Shown here piece by piece: positions 34,855 through 46,958 of a DNA stretch of 64,000 nt (positions are counted from its first letter, which is position 1; each line of letters opens with the position of its first letter). The stretch is from NCBI GenBank assembly GCA_037179335.1, contig JAKZHN010000007.1, positions 1 to 64,000 of the forward strand, given 5' to 3'. The stretch comes from Cyclaneusma minus. Its lineage: Eukaryota; Ascomycota; Leotiomycetes; Marthamycetales; Marthamycetaceae. A program made the translations under genes and the position numbers. The notes beneath the pieces are model-generated. The model made no database searches. It saw nothing but the letters and a program-made list of their open reading frames with translations, and was not told where the DNA came from.

Positions 34855-37530
34855 ATGCCTCGAAAAAGAGCCCGACAAGAAATGGAGGCCACCTCGTCTC
34901 CGGCACCAGCATCGGCTGTCCCGCAAGTGCCGGAGACGTTGGTGCGCCTGAGGAACATGTGGGAGTTTTCAAATCTGGTCCAATACATCTACAACTTTGG
35001 CAAAGCTGTGAAGATTGACGAGAACATTGACGTTGAGGTACGCTTCATCTTTGCTACTGTCAATTCACCCCGCCTGACTGCGCAGTGGCTGACTGATTGA
35101 ACCAGGAACTGGAGATGGACTGTCTCAAACCCCAGGCCACACTTCTGCCAATGGTTGGTCTTGCTCTGCTGAAATACTGCCCACCGGTCAAGAAGCCATC
35201 GGTTAAGGGCGTCGTCACGTATGTTCGCTGCTTCACTATCCCTCTACACACTGTCTCTGACGCTCCATAGTCTTGAATCGTTCGACGAATGCGCTCGCGA
35301 CCAGTATCTTGAAAGGGCATCCGAGCGCAACCCTTTTGGTGAAAAGGGGGCGCCTCCTAAGAAGTTTGCAGACTTTGATGTCTTCACAAAGGTATGTGCC
35401 CAGCATCTTGGTGTGATGTGCAGTTCGCCTTCAGGACTGACCAAAACCCAAACAGATCAAAGTCTTACAACAGCTCACACAATGGACCTTGATAGCGCCT
35501 GAGCGTATTCGTGCGAAGATGGATGAGCAGAAAGACACCGACCAGACCATCTGGGTAAGAACATGACGCCTCCCTGTACTTTGCCTACATACTAATGTCA
35601 GCAACAGCGCATAGAACCCTTCGGTTGGGATGCTGATGAACGGAGCTTGTTTGTTCTCGATGACAATCGTCTGTACCGCATGACAGATGCACCTCCCGCA
35701 CCTCCACCGGCCCGACAGCAAAAAAAGAATACAAAGAAGGCAAAGGCAGGTTCAAGAGCGAGCAAGAGAAGACGCGTTACCGGGGCAGCAGACAGCGATG
35801 CCCACGAGGATGAGACTGCGGATGCTGAAGAGGACGCTGTGCCTGAATACGATGGACTTGGCGGTGCAAGGTGGGAGTGTATTGCTGTCACTCTTCCCGA
35901 GCTGCAAATATACATCGAGTCGATTGCAAAAAGCCGAGATGCGAATGAGAGGATTCTGCGCAAACGCCTGACTGAGGAATTATTGCCTCTGTTAGAGAAA
36001 GCAGAAGAGTCCAGAAAGCGAAAGGAGCTTGCCAAGCAGAAAGAATTGGCAAACTTGGAGAAGCTAGCTCATGCAAAGAGGTCAAGCAGGATTGCAAGCA
36101 AGCAAGAAAGAGAGCAGCAAGAGAGAGAAGCCCGGGAAGCAGAAGAAAAGAAACAGGCAGAGCTGATGAGAGCCAGAAAGGAGATGGAGAATGCGGAAGA
36201 GCGGGAGAGACTGCGAGAGAAGAGGATGGAGACCCGAGAGCAACGAGCCAGAGAGCGGGAAGCCCGAAAGATCCTTAGCCAACATGATCTTGCAGAGCTG
36301 TCCGAAGACAGCAAGAAGCTGGAGTCTGGAGAAAGCCGTCTCTCTGAACGACGTCTGAAAGCCGAAATGGAAAGAAAGAAAAGGGAGCTTGAGGAACTTG
36401 CTGCTGACGACGAAGACTGGGAATTCGATTGTATCTGTGGCATCCATGGCAAGGTCGACGACGGATACCACCAAATCCAGTGCGAGAAATGCGAGGTTTG
36501 GCAGCATAGCAAATGTGCTGGTGTCACGAAAGCTGACGCGGATCGAGAAGACTTCCACTTTGTCTGTTCGACCTGCACAAAGCGCGAAGAAAAGAGTGGA
36601 ATGACAATCAAGTTGAAGCCCCGCCCATCCATGTCGGCAGAAACTCCACAACCACCCAGAGGTGTCGATGCTGAAGGACACATGGATAACGATCACGGCG
36701 GCGCCGGCATGTCTCCTCAGAAGCACTCGCCTTCCACCCAGTCGCCGTTTCTCAATGGCTCGACTTCATCTATCCTCCCTCCATCTCACACTCAGGCCTT
36801 TTCATCCCCAGCTCCACACAGCCCTGTCAGCCTGCCACCACCGCCTCAACCGCATAACTACTTGAGTATTTCATATGCGACAGTCCCCGGACATTCATCA
36901 CAAGACGGTATCAATCGACCTCTAACCTCTTCACGACCTTTGAATATACCCAATGGACCTTCAAACATCCCCTCGACACCAGCACTGCCTTCTACCAGTC
37001 AGCGCGCAAATGGTGTCCACCCCACTTCTTCAGTCGTCTCTGACGCCCAGCGCCGCCCGTCACTTAATCTCGGTGACGCACCTGTCTTGACCCCTTCTCC
37101 ACATAATCAAAGATTCATGGATGGTTCTCGCCCACCATCGGCTGGGTCGCATCTTGCATCGTCACCACTGACTGCTCATGCACCGACGCCGTTCCTATCT
37201 AACAACAATGAGGTCGACCCTTCCCAAGCGTCAGTACTCCCAGACGCCTCATCAGGTGTCTCGCCGACCAAGCACTCTCCTCCGACCAGACCAAGTACTG
37301 CTAACGGCGAATTACCCGCTGCATTTGCCGGAACTTTTGGGTCGACTACAGCTACCCCACATGTTCTGCCTCCAGTTGCGGCCCTGAGCCCTAGCCAGAA
37401 GACCCAGAACCTAAGTCCACCTGTCAAGCACGCGGTCGCCGACCCTGAGGCTGGTGGACAAATGCAGTCTTCACCAATCATCCCCAGATACAACGGCGGA
37501 GATTCAGAGGCTGATGTCCGTGAGGTCTGA
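34855..37530 (+). CDS. DDT/WHIM-like and PHD-finger chromatin protein
   Basis: Five exons (34855-35037, 35106-35218, 35271-35391, 35456-35554, 35608-37530) with introns of 52-68 nt give 812 residues. The start ATG (34855) opens MPRKRARQEME, a basic nuclear-type N-terminus. Residues about 35-110 look like a DDT helical bundle (LRNMWEFSNLVQYIYNFGKA). IEPFGWDADERSLFVLDDNR near residue 175 is a WHIM/WSD-type motif, the nucleosome-linker ruler seen in ISWI partner proteins. A long Glu/Arg/Lys coiled coil (about 280-430) leads into a PHD finger at 447-495 (CICG...CEKC..WQHSKC...FVCSTC). The last 300 residues are Pro/Ser-rich and disordered. By architecture it is likely a subunit or reader of a chromatin-remodelling complex, similar to RSF1-like or Ioc-type factors. 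Exact orthology is not established. Confidence 0.88.
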
Positions 37531-40500
37531 ATTGAGACATCCAGCATAACATATTGAGATTCCAAGAGAAACATCTAGACTCTTGTGAATAGTCTGGAAG
37601 TGTTGCGAGACCTTTTGAGCGGCACATGCTTTTGTTGTACTTCTATATATTGATACGCTCTGGGCACCACCTGCCTCTAGGACATGACGTGTTCACTTGT
37701 CCAGTCCAAAGGTTTCATCTTCACGTGGATGCCGAGACACGGAGATCCCACCAATCTTTTTCATCGGGACCCATCAGATGAACTGTCTCGCCTCCTGAGA
37801 CTATCAGAGGAAGCGTTCTAGAATGACGCTCTCCAAAATGCGAATTTTCTCCTCGGTCTCGCCGACCCAATCAGATGTGATTCTGATCTGTTGAGCTATT
37901 ATGTTGAGCACGTGTGCGGAAGATTCTTCAGTGCGTTTTCTTTGTTCTGCCTCGACCGGCTCAGCTTCCCGAACCGACCCAATGCTATGGTTCCGGAAAT
38001 ATCTGATGCTGCTTCCGAACAGCGATTGGCAGTTCAGAGTGTTTATTTTATGTGGAGCATTGGTGGGTGGCAATTCTGAGGGATTTGATCGCGGTTATGG
38101 GAATAAGGCGCAATGGAGACTGGGAACCGAACTCGGGCTTTTTCTTGAACTGGAAACGTTGCGGGTTGTGCATTGCATCACATTGGCTTCGGGGTTTTTT
38201 TCGAATCTTGAAATGGGGAGCGATGTGCATCTTGTTGCGTGGGGTTCGGGGCTTAGGGGTGGTTTATTCCGGTTTCAATGGATGAAATGGATGGGTTGTA
38301 CGATAGAAATGATGGACTGAGAGCATGCGGACAAAGCTTTCGGTGCGGATAGCGAAATGTATATTTTCAAGCGCAAGCTGGATGAGTCTGCGTGAGCATT
38401 CATCTTTTCACTGCCGCTCGCTCGTCACTGAAAGGTGGAGATCCTCGTAAATGCTGAAATGGCTCTGGATTTCGGACTGACTCTCGTTATCAAGTGCCTC
38501 TCGTTGATCAAGTATCCTCACTCCGACACTCCTCAGTAAACGGTCGGGAAATTGCTCTGGAGTACTCAGTGCCGCCTGAAAGAGCAGGGCCGGACGTAGA
38601 GTAGTGGTCTATACGGGCGCGTCAACTATCGGCTTTCAAGTCTCAGTTGAGCACCTCGACAACGAAATGCAGATATCGTGGCCTGACAAACCGCATTCCA
38701 AGCCCTCTCCGGTCTGGCTTATTGTCTTTGCTTCTAATTCTTATGCTCTTCGTGCCTTTTCGGAACATGCCTTTTGGGGGTGATCCCCGTCTACGGTCTA
38801 ACTCAGTTCAAAACCAAGCAAGTGATAATTCGGACCTCAAAGAATCGTAACAACAGGATGCAGACTTACATGTCTGCACCTCGATGATCAAACAATTATG
38901 ATACGTAATCTTGGTTTTCTTCGTGGTGAATTCAGAAGTGTAGAATCGGCGGAGTGCAATAAGCTGGCGAGGTACCGAATTCAGAGAGTGCCAGTGGCCT
39001 AGAAGGAACTTTCAACTTTGGGGGGGGGGGACTTCCAGCTTTTGGAGATATGGGGGACACATGGGGGACAACTGCTCATTCATCAACGCCAGTTGAAAGT
39101 TCGAGTGGCTACTAGTCACTAGATACAAACCACTACATTTGACTGATCTCTGGAATTGATCGAGTTTGGTTGAAAGGATGTGTATTGTGTCGTGGAGCCA
39201 TGGAGCCATTTCAATTTACTTTCTAGACAATCAATTGAATTGATAATCCAATTCTCGCGATGTTGGGTAAGTGCAGACATAAATTATAATTGCGAAACGC
39301 GGCTACCTGTTGAAGAGTAAAGACTGAAGTATCCGGGATCCCTCGCCAGCCAACTGGAAATGAGTTATTCGACTCAAGATGAGTCGTCTCGGTCAAGGAT
39401 TCTGTCTTTTCTTTATATTTCCTGTCTTTCAAGCTTGTCGAATTTCCGAGTTCGAGATGGTATGGCCCAAGGGCTGCTAAGATCAGTACTTGTGGGATAT
39501 TCCCGATCACTTGAATATTCCTAACCACTTGGAGAATTTCGAACCATCTCAAAGATTCCGATTTATTCCGTAATCCGGAAGATTCACATTCATTGGGGGG
39601 GAGGTTTTCCCAGGCATTTGGAGACTATAGACTGTATCCAGACATTTTTCGTCCCACTGTAGCAATCGTCTTGGGAATGTGAGCAGACGAACCCAGCTGC
39701 TTCCTGCCCAGCTTCACTATGCGAATTCAAGAGCCCAAATGCGCCGAAGCACCAAAGTGCAGCTGTTAATGATCAGACAAGCGTCAAGTCGCAGACCGCC
39801 TGAACTCAAAGACCGAAAGTCGGACGAGTAAGATTCTTTTCGAAGTCCAAGGCCGCATCACCTCACTAGTCTCTACAAACAGCATCACAGCGATTCCTCT
39901 CCCAGTACCCGGCCTCGGCGGCTCACATACTCAACATCATCTTCTCAGCCTTCCTTGCAGCTTTCCAGCCAGCACAAGTCGATTGGACATTACAGAGACC
40001 ACGCACCATTGAGCCCGACCGCTCCCACAAGCCAGGGATTCGACATTAGCTGCCGAAGAGCGGTATACGACACTTCTCCTGCCATCCCAGCAAACCGACA
40101 CCGACAGAAAGCCCCCCAAAACAAGGAATCTCTGAAGACAAGTTTCCTCTTTACAATACACCGACTTCAATCGCCAAACCACAGCACACACATCTTCAAT
40201 GTCTCCAATGCCGACCGAGCTCTTCCACAACGTCCAGGAATATGCACATACGCCAAGCAAGCGGCAAAGCCATCCACTTGACAAACCCCAAGCAACCACA
40301 CGTGCAATAGACGCCCTGTAGACGCGACACCCAGTCAGCCAGGCCTCCAGCAGGGTACTGCCAGTAGCAGGCACATCAGAGCCAGGCTCTTGGGCCACTG
40401 CAGAAGATATGCAACACTGCAAACTGTCCGATTGGCCCCCAGCAGAGACAGACAACCTTTCCCCAAGCAGGGTGTCACACAGCTGCAGCCTCCCGCGTTC

Positions 40501-42095
40501 GCATGGAAAGAGCTGCACGCTGCCGGCACTAGGACGCAAGGGACAGACGGGCCCTGACACATCCCAGCCATCGGGCCCATCCGAAATGTCCCCAATCCCC
40601 CAATGCGGTAATGCGTAAACAAATGTGAAATGATTGCAAACTGCCAATTGACTATTGGTAGCCTGTCGGGACCAGGACGTCCAATGGGGCTTGCTTCCGT
40701 CTGCAGCCAGGCCGAGAGTCCGACATGCGAGGAATGTGGAATGTGGGGGAGAGCAGCGAAAACTTGGTTGCGATCAGGAACAGCATTCCTCAGCAGCAGC
40801 CAGTCCATGTGGCTTGTGCGAGCATCCTGCTTGCTGGATCCTACTGACGCAGCTGGACGACATGCACTATGCCTCTCCTGCATCGCAGCGTGCGTGAACT
40901 GGTGGAGAGAAACATGAAGTATTATGCTAGCTACCCCAGCGCGGCAGGCTGTCGAGGCTGCCGCACCATGGACAAACGGAAGACGACAGTTCCAGAGAGA
41001 TTTGACATGTTGCCCTGCTTCCGACGAGTGCGAAGAAGAAATGGGCGCCCAAACGTGCCCCCTGAAGGCGCGAACAGCCAGCCCAGGCTTCCAAATAGCT
41101 CTCTCGGAGCCATCCGGCGTCTGGGCCATACACATGATATGAGGGACGAGGCCTGAGTAGTCGCATCGGGCGGCGAGAGGATGCTTCCGGCTACGGTTTT
41201 CCGAAAACAGCAGCACTGGTAAGAGGACTAGCAATTAGATACTTAAAGAAAAGGCCTGCTCACAAAGAATTCTTTCATCGAATCTGCTGCCCCATCGGAC
41301 TGCTTGCACTGGACGACTGGCCCCCAGCACTCCCTCATCTGCAGCGCGGCGGCCATAGGTCCGATACAAACAAAGAAACGACGCATTGAGAGCAGCAGCA
41401 AGCGGCCTGTGCTGACATCCATCCTCTGCCCGCGGAAGCGTCACGGGATACCTACATCTCCAGGCGACTCACCTAATACCACGTCCATCCGGAGCCCTGT
41501 CACCACCAAGTTGCCTCTGCTTCCCTGCAACACCCAGCATCGGCCTGACTGCTGCCAGTGCGTCCCAGCGAGAGCCAGAGACAGCCCTCTCCGCTCTCCA
41601 TCTAGATCTCAGCCCAGAAATCTAATACATGCCACGCTTCTGAGTGAGCCGTGTCCTCAGACAGTCTGTCCGAACTTCCCTACTCTTTCAGAAGCTTAAG
41701 AGTATCCTGGGGGAAGCCTTCTGGACCCTTTCCTTTGATCCAACAATAGCGAAAGTAAAGCAACAGCACCGCTGGGAATCGACAGGAAAGCCAGCAGCTG
41801 GTCCCGACAGCAACATCAATCCACCGACACCCGTTGCGACAATTCGGTCCATCCTGTATTAACAAACCCAACTTGCGCGACGCCTTGTCAAGCATACATT
41901 CAGAGCACTCGCTCTGCATCTCTCTGTCGCCCTCTATAATCCAGCCTATTCCCAACGTCACTGCTTCCGGCTTCTTCTGAGTACTGCCATTCGCTTTCGA
42001 GAGCGCTACTTAGAGCCTTCGTCTCGCCTCCACAAACTGCAAGCTCCACTGAATCGCCTTTCTTGCTGCTGCTCCCATTCTGCGCCACCAGAAAC
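37531..42095. other. Long gap; repeat copy C and likely HMG-gene leader
   Basis: About 4.5 kb with no gene I can support. 37.6-39.4 kb shows nothing apart from a run of 11 G at 39020. 39485-39662 carries a copy of the dispersed repeat. About 39.85-42.09 kb is rich in CAGC and CCA steps with short frames on both strands. Its position just before an HMG-box regulator suggests a long, possibly spliced 5' leader, as is common for fungal developmental regulators. The minus-strand frame at 40335-41234 opens only with a TTG and has no recognisable domain. Confidence 0.5.
39485..39662 (+). repeat. 18-bp-period degenerate repeat, copy C with tail
   Basis: Starts AGTACTTGTGGGATATTCC, continues GATCACTTGAATATTCC and CCACTTGGAGAATTTCG, then has TCGAACCATCTC, a 12-mer also present in copy D. 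It ends in the same tail as copy B: GACTATAGACTGTATCCA, TTTTTC, CACTGTAG (about 39624-39662). It is intergenic. Confidence 0.78.
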
Positions 42096-43858
42096 ATGAC
42101 CACTCATGATGTGGAGCGCGGAAGGCCCCTGTCACCCCCTACCTCTAGTAACGGCGAGATCTTCCAACATGGCTTCCATCATTTGATTCAGCACAACAAC
42201 AACACCTCTTTCCCGCGCGAATTCGAGGAGGAAGGCCGACCTGATTCTGCATATGGATCGCCAGCCATGGCCCAACCAGAAGATGGATACCAGTATGGAA
42301 GTCCGCCACCGCAGTACACCTACCATCAACACCAAGACTCTGGGGTCAACCTCTCCTCATATGTAAGATAACTCTTTGGCATGACAGCGCCGAAGGTGCT
42401 GACATCGCGTAGGATGGTTTCTCGAGTTCATACCCTGCCCCAAGTAGCGCTGGTGGCTCGCTGGTAAGTCCAATGCTTCAGTGACATCGGAATCTCATTG
42501 ACACTCCCTAGTATCACTATGGAACACCTGCCGACTCACCTCAACCGTCAATGTATTCGCCGGAGAGCGAGCCGATGCGAACGAGAAGTGGCCTGCCAGT
42601 CCATGGCACCATGTCGCAGCGAAACGAACCCAAGTCCCGCCCTGCAAAGGTTTCCAAGCCGAAGAAAGGTCGCAAGGACAGGGTCAAGGCGGAGAACAAG
42701 GTCGCCAAGCTGGACAAGCCACTGAGCGAGCTGACCAAGGATTGGAAGCACATCGCCGTCGTCGACATTGAAGCATATGTGAACCGATCGGCCGACGAGC
42801 GAAGGAAGGAGATTGAGACTGGCAAGAACCCTGGCAAGATAAAGCGCCCGATGAACAGTTTCATGTTGTACCGCAAGGCCTACCAGAACCGCACCAAGGA
42901 TTGGTGTCTGCAGAACAACCATCAAGTGGTCTCTCAAGTGTGTGGTGACAGCTGGCCTTTGGAACCGGCGGAGGTCAGGGACCAGTTCAACGAATGGGCC
43001 AGGCTCGAGCGCATCAACCATCAGCTTGCGCATCCGGGATACAAGTTCAGTCCCAGCAAGCCGGGCGCTGCCAAGGTCAACAACAAGAGAAGGACTTCGG
43101 TGGACCTGTCTGATGCTTCTGACTTGGAGGACTTTGACTGGGCAAGGGGTCAAACGAATTCTCGAAGAACGCGACATGAGGGTAATCGATCGATCCGAAG
43201 CTCGCCGTACCCAAACTCACCATACCACAACGCCCAGTTCTCGCCGCGTGGTGCGTATGACTTCTCCCGAGACAGCTCGATCGAGCCGAACATGGGATCA
43301 TACAACCAGTCGTCCTATCAGCGCACCAATCCTGGCAAGTCTCTACCCTCCCCATACAACCAGTCCGAGTTGGGCCAGGGCCAGTACTACCAGCAGTCGG
43401 TCATGCAGAATCGCCAAGGTCCAAATCCCGTCGAAGATGTTGTGGTGAGGAAGATGGCAGGTCCAGGCATGAACTATCTCGGACTGCCCCATGGACAAGA
43501 CTTTGACGTAGGAGGAAATCCATACCAGTCCTGGGAGGGCACACCAGCTCCAGAGCAGAGAATTGATCCGTCGCTTCTAGAGCATGACAGCAACTCTCTG
43601 TACATAGACAACTTTGACACGCAGCCAAATGGCAATCTTGAGATTGGACCGGGTGGACAGGTGCGAACGCTGTTCCCTCCTACCATGATTCCAGACCTGC
43701 CGTACTTCAACACACCGCCAGCCTATGGAGGTCTGCCCATGCCGCAGGACCAGGAGATGCCAATGCTATCCGGTCAAGAAAGCTGGCATGGAAATGGCGA
43801 GTCCCTTGATGCGGGTCAAGAGTTTGACAAGTGGATGGAGGAGCGAGTTGTTCACTAA
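42096..43858 (+). CDS. MATA-type HMG-box transcription factor
   Basis: Three exons (42096-42362, 42413-42463, 42512-43858) give 554 residues; the introns are 50 and 48 nt. The start is the first ATG, opening MTTHDVERGRPLSPPTSS. A Lys/Arg-rich stretch (residues about 140-170) precedes the HMG box at about 216-290. The box has KRPMNSFMLYRKAYQNRTKD, NHQVVSQVCGDSW and HPGYKF, the pattern of sequence-specific MATA-HMG proteins such as MAT1-2-1 and fission yeast Ste11. The C-terminal 260 residues are Asn/Gln/Tyr/Pro-rich and probably act in transactivation. No mating-type neighbours (APN2, SLA2) are present, so it is more likely a Ste11-like regulator of mating or development than the MAT locus itself. 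Twin hairpins lie just after the stop. Confidence 0.92.
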
Positions 43859-44791
43859 GTCCCTTGATGAGGGATTTCGAGAGAGCGTACTGTACATGAT
43901 GGCGACGCTTTGGTTGTGAAGGGTAGGGAGTCGGGACAGGGCGTACTGTACATGATAGTGACGCCCTGCCCGTGTGGATTTTTCTGCGTTTGGGGAGACT
44001 GACAATCCGGTGTTTAACTGAAGGGGGTTCTCTTCTCGGCATGGTAGACAAGCTGGCGCAAGCCAAAAATCTGGGAGGTATACCGTGTAGCCATGGCATT
44101 TAGCCGCTCTCCAGGCTTTTCGTTTTCGCTCAGATACATTGTTAGGCCAAGCGGACGCCTTGGGCGTGTTGAGGAGGTCCAGCAATATTTTATGCAATAG
44201 CTGGGCCTTTGAGGAAAAAGGTCAGGTCTATGACCATCTTTGTCCATAGCACTGTAAAGAACAAAATTGAATAAACCTTTCGCCTTGAATCAGTGGCAGA
44301 CATGCTCTTTGTGACTTTGGAGGGATTCCATTGTGTCACATGGGCAAATGTGAGTAGCCGGACGTGGGGAGAGACTCGGACAATGAGAGTCGCGGGAGGG
44401 AGCATAAAGGCCTTGGGAAGCCCTTCGAAGCTTCTCAGCTTCTCAAGCTCCCCGACAAAGGAGAGTGATAAGTAATGAGCTCTTTCATCGTAAAAAATCC
44501 GTTCTTTGGGGCAATGCAGTGCAGCAGATGACCGTTGGGGAAGAGATGACAGTCAGTGAAGACTTGAGCGTTGCAGATGAATGATGAATGGATTGCGAGG
44601 AGCATCGGGTTCAGCATCCGAACAATGGCATAGAGAGGGGGCCGACTGGACGTGCTAGCTTAGCGTGCTTTTCCTATCGCGACGCCTTTGCGATAAGACG
44701 CGAAAAGTTGACCATCGCGACACAGGACTGTTCTGCTCAACTTCGTGATCAGAGACCATTGTCCTCTTGCTGCTACATCAGGACTTCAAAG
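43859..44791. other. HMG-gene 3' region and PSF1 promoter
   Basis: The first 120 bases hold two related hairpins, listed separately. The remaining 800 bases up to the PSF1 start show only short frames and no element I can name. Confidence 0.5.
43881..43972 (+). promoter_or_regulatory. Twin hairpins in the HMG-gene 3' region
   Basis: The unit GCGTACTGTACATGAT...GACGC occurs at 43885-43908 and again 56 bases later at 43941-43964. Each copy is closed by its own stem. The first has AGCGT/ACGCT, extended by a G-U and an A-U pair. The second has CGGGACAGGGCGT/ACGCCCTGCCCG, 12 pairs with one bulged A. Stem pairs change together between the copies (A-U to G-C), and the loop keeps ACTGTACATGAT, which contains UGUA. 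In the transcript this would be a folded 3' UTR element. A role in mRNA stability or 3'-end formation is inference. Confidence 0.55.
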
Positions 44792-45542
44792 ATGTACGGC
44801 GATCTTGGAAACAAGCTTGTAAGTCAACTCCTTCTCACTCATGCTCGTCCTGTTAATCAAAGCATCTCAGGTTCAACAAGCCAAAAGAACCCAGACGCTC
44901 CCTCATCTCCCACCTCACCAAACCGAGATGGTGCGTGCTGTGACTCGCGAAGTCCGCGATCTAGAAAGAGAAGTCAACAGCATCCTCGAGCCCTTCCAAG
45001 GCTCCTTCGACCCCTCCGCCGACCCGTCCACCGCCTGCGCCTTGCTTGTCAACCACCTTTGTATGCGCCGCAACAAGCGCTGTCTGCTTGCCTACCACCG
45101 GACACGCACCGACAAGCTTGAAGAAATGGTTTGGGCTGGGACAGACGTGCTCGAAGTCGCTGCTCAGTCGCGCGAAGCCGAGAGACAGGGAAATGCTGTT
45201 GATATGAGCAATGCTGAAGGAAACACCAGCAGTCTGAGTCCGGAGGAGGAGGACTATGTGCGCCAGTATAGCGACTTGCTGGCCGCATACAAAGGACAGT
45301 GGACGGAAATTGATCTGACGGGGAGCTTGGAGCCGCCTAGAGATCTGTTCATTGACGTGAGAGTGCTAAAGGATGCTGGAGAGATCCAGACAGAATACGG
45401 GTGGGTGAAAGAGTAAAGAGCAATGTTGCAGATCGCTGACACTTCCAGGGCGATCACTTTGACGAAAAACAGCCAGTTCTATGTCAGGCAGGGAGATGTG
45501 GAGAGGCTGATCGCACAGGGGTATTTGCAGAAACTTAGCTGA
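44792..45542 (+). CDS. PSF1: GINS complex subunit Psf1
   Basis: Three exons (44792-44818, 44871-45400, 45449-45542) give 216 residues, the usual Psf1 length. The short first exon encodes MYGDLGNKL, the conserved fungal Psf1 start, so this ATG is secure. The helical A-domain follows: LPHLPPHQTEMVRAVTREVR, then DYVRQYSDLLAAYKGQWTEI. The last exon encodes ITLTKNSQFYVRQGDVERLI, the B-domain strand that contacts Cdc45/Mcm partners, and QGYLQKLS as the end. GINS (Psf1-3, Sld5) is part of the CMG replicative helicase and is essential in the nucleus. The second intron (48 nt) is retained as a short open tail ending in a stop if unspliced, which would truncate the B-domain. Confidence 0.95.
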
Positions 45543-46958
45543 GGTTTTCACCAAGCATCCGACATCCACGATTGAAATGCCATTGTTCGGTCCCGCAGAG
45601 GGATGATCAGCAGTCTCATACGATTCCTATCCGCTTCCCCACAATCCAGCGGGCACGAAGTCACAATTCTTTCCAGAAGGATGCTCAGAGTCACGATCAA
45701 GATTTGATGCATATCACTCGAGGCCATATGCCGACAGAGACCCGCATGATGCATCGTGGCCAGAGCGGAGAGCTCTTCCCCAGCGAACTCCGCACCTGCA
45801 GGTCAGAATTGGAAAACGTGCTCAATATGGTCTGGCCCCTGGAGAGTGGAAGAGCGAAGTCGGGGCTATCCGAGAAGGTTGCGGTACTCGTTGAAAGAAG
45901 TTCCGCCCTCATTAGTTGACGCATTTGAAAGGGGCTTGCACGCCTTGGGCAGAGGTGATGGTTGGGTGAGCGCACGTGAGGCAGGATCGCAGTATGACTC
46001 GTCAAGAAAGTTAGTGTTCAACGGTCACCGGCTACCACCACGGTGTTGTAGCTAGAGCATGGACTATAGCATCTGTGTACAATATGCAGCTCCGTACTGT
46101 GATGCCCGCCTCCGCATGTGAAAGCAAAGCTTAATATCACAAATAACATCATCCAGGGTTCAAAGTATGCCATTACGCCCGAGAAGTGAAGGTTTGCGGT
46201 TAGTAATTGTATCACTCCCCGCTGATGACGCCTCACAGATCTCGGTCCATAGAAAATTCTCCTGTCGCCTTTGCCCCTCGTGGTGCAACGAGGAAAATCA
46301 TCCTGGTCGCACATGCATGGCGTGGGATTACTAGGATGATATCCAGCCACTGTGTTAATTTCGTCGAGTTGAAACTACTGGCATTTCAATGCGTCGACAC
46401 ATATGGAATTGGACGGGCACGGGCCAGCTTCCGGAGCTAGCCGCAAGCAAGAAAAGTTCACGTCTGTTTGGGAAACAAGGCTCAGCCAAGAATTAAGACA
46501 TTTAGCCATAGGGCCATAAACTCTGATTGAATCTCTCCTCACCACCATGAGCAGACATGGCTCCAACTGCCCTCGCTCCTCTGATTCCAGTGACACTTGC
46601 TAGGATCCTATTGGAGGGCGGCTAGGACGTGACGCCAGGCCAACTGCGACCAAGTCAACACCCAAACTTCGACCTGCCCTGGTCCTTGAACGGATATCAG
46701 TGGGCCGCGAAGAATTGCATCTTCCCTGACTGCCCACACCACGAACTCCGCAGAGCTGCGTCTCTCTGCCTCGAAGCCTGCACCCAGTGGGGATCCTGGA
46801 CCGACTGTCAAGTGGACCGGAACCAATTCCAGACCGAGGAGCTGCTCTGAGCTGTGCCGCGCCATTTTGCGTGACTTTCTGGTGACCTGTCGTCAAGTTC
46901 AAGCTTTCTGTCGCACACTGGTGGTTCTGCCTCCAAATTCGAGGTAGACGTCCACGCC
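45543..46958. other. Intergenic, no gene recognised
   Basis: About 1.4 kb between the PSF1 stop and the transporter start. Frames on both strands are short and lack motifs. The last few hundred bases presumably carry the transporter promoter and leader. Confidence 0.5.

Noticed and set aside
27354..37530. Secondary-metabolite or effector cluster near the telomere
   Set aside because: No polyketide synthase, peptide synthetase, terpene cyclase, P450 or Zn2Cys6 regulator was found in the window.
40335..41234. Minus-strand open frame of 299 codons
   Set aside because: It opens only with a TTG, has no domain or splice partners, and competing frames of similar length exist on the other strand.
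42096..43858. HMG-box gene as the mating-type locus
   Set aside because: No APN2, SLA2, COX13 or alpha-box gene lies nearby, and the protein is longer than typical MAT1-2-1.
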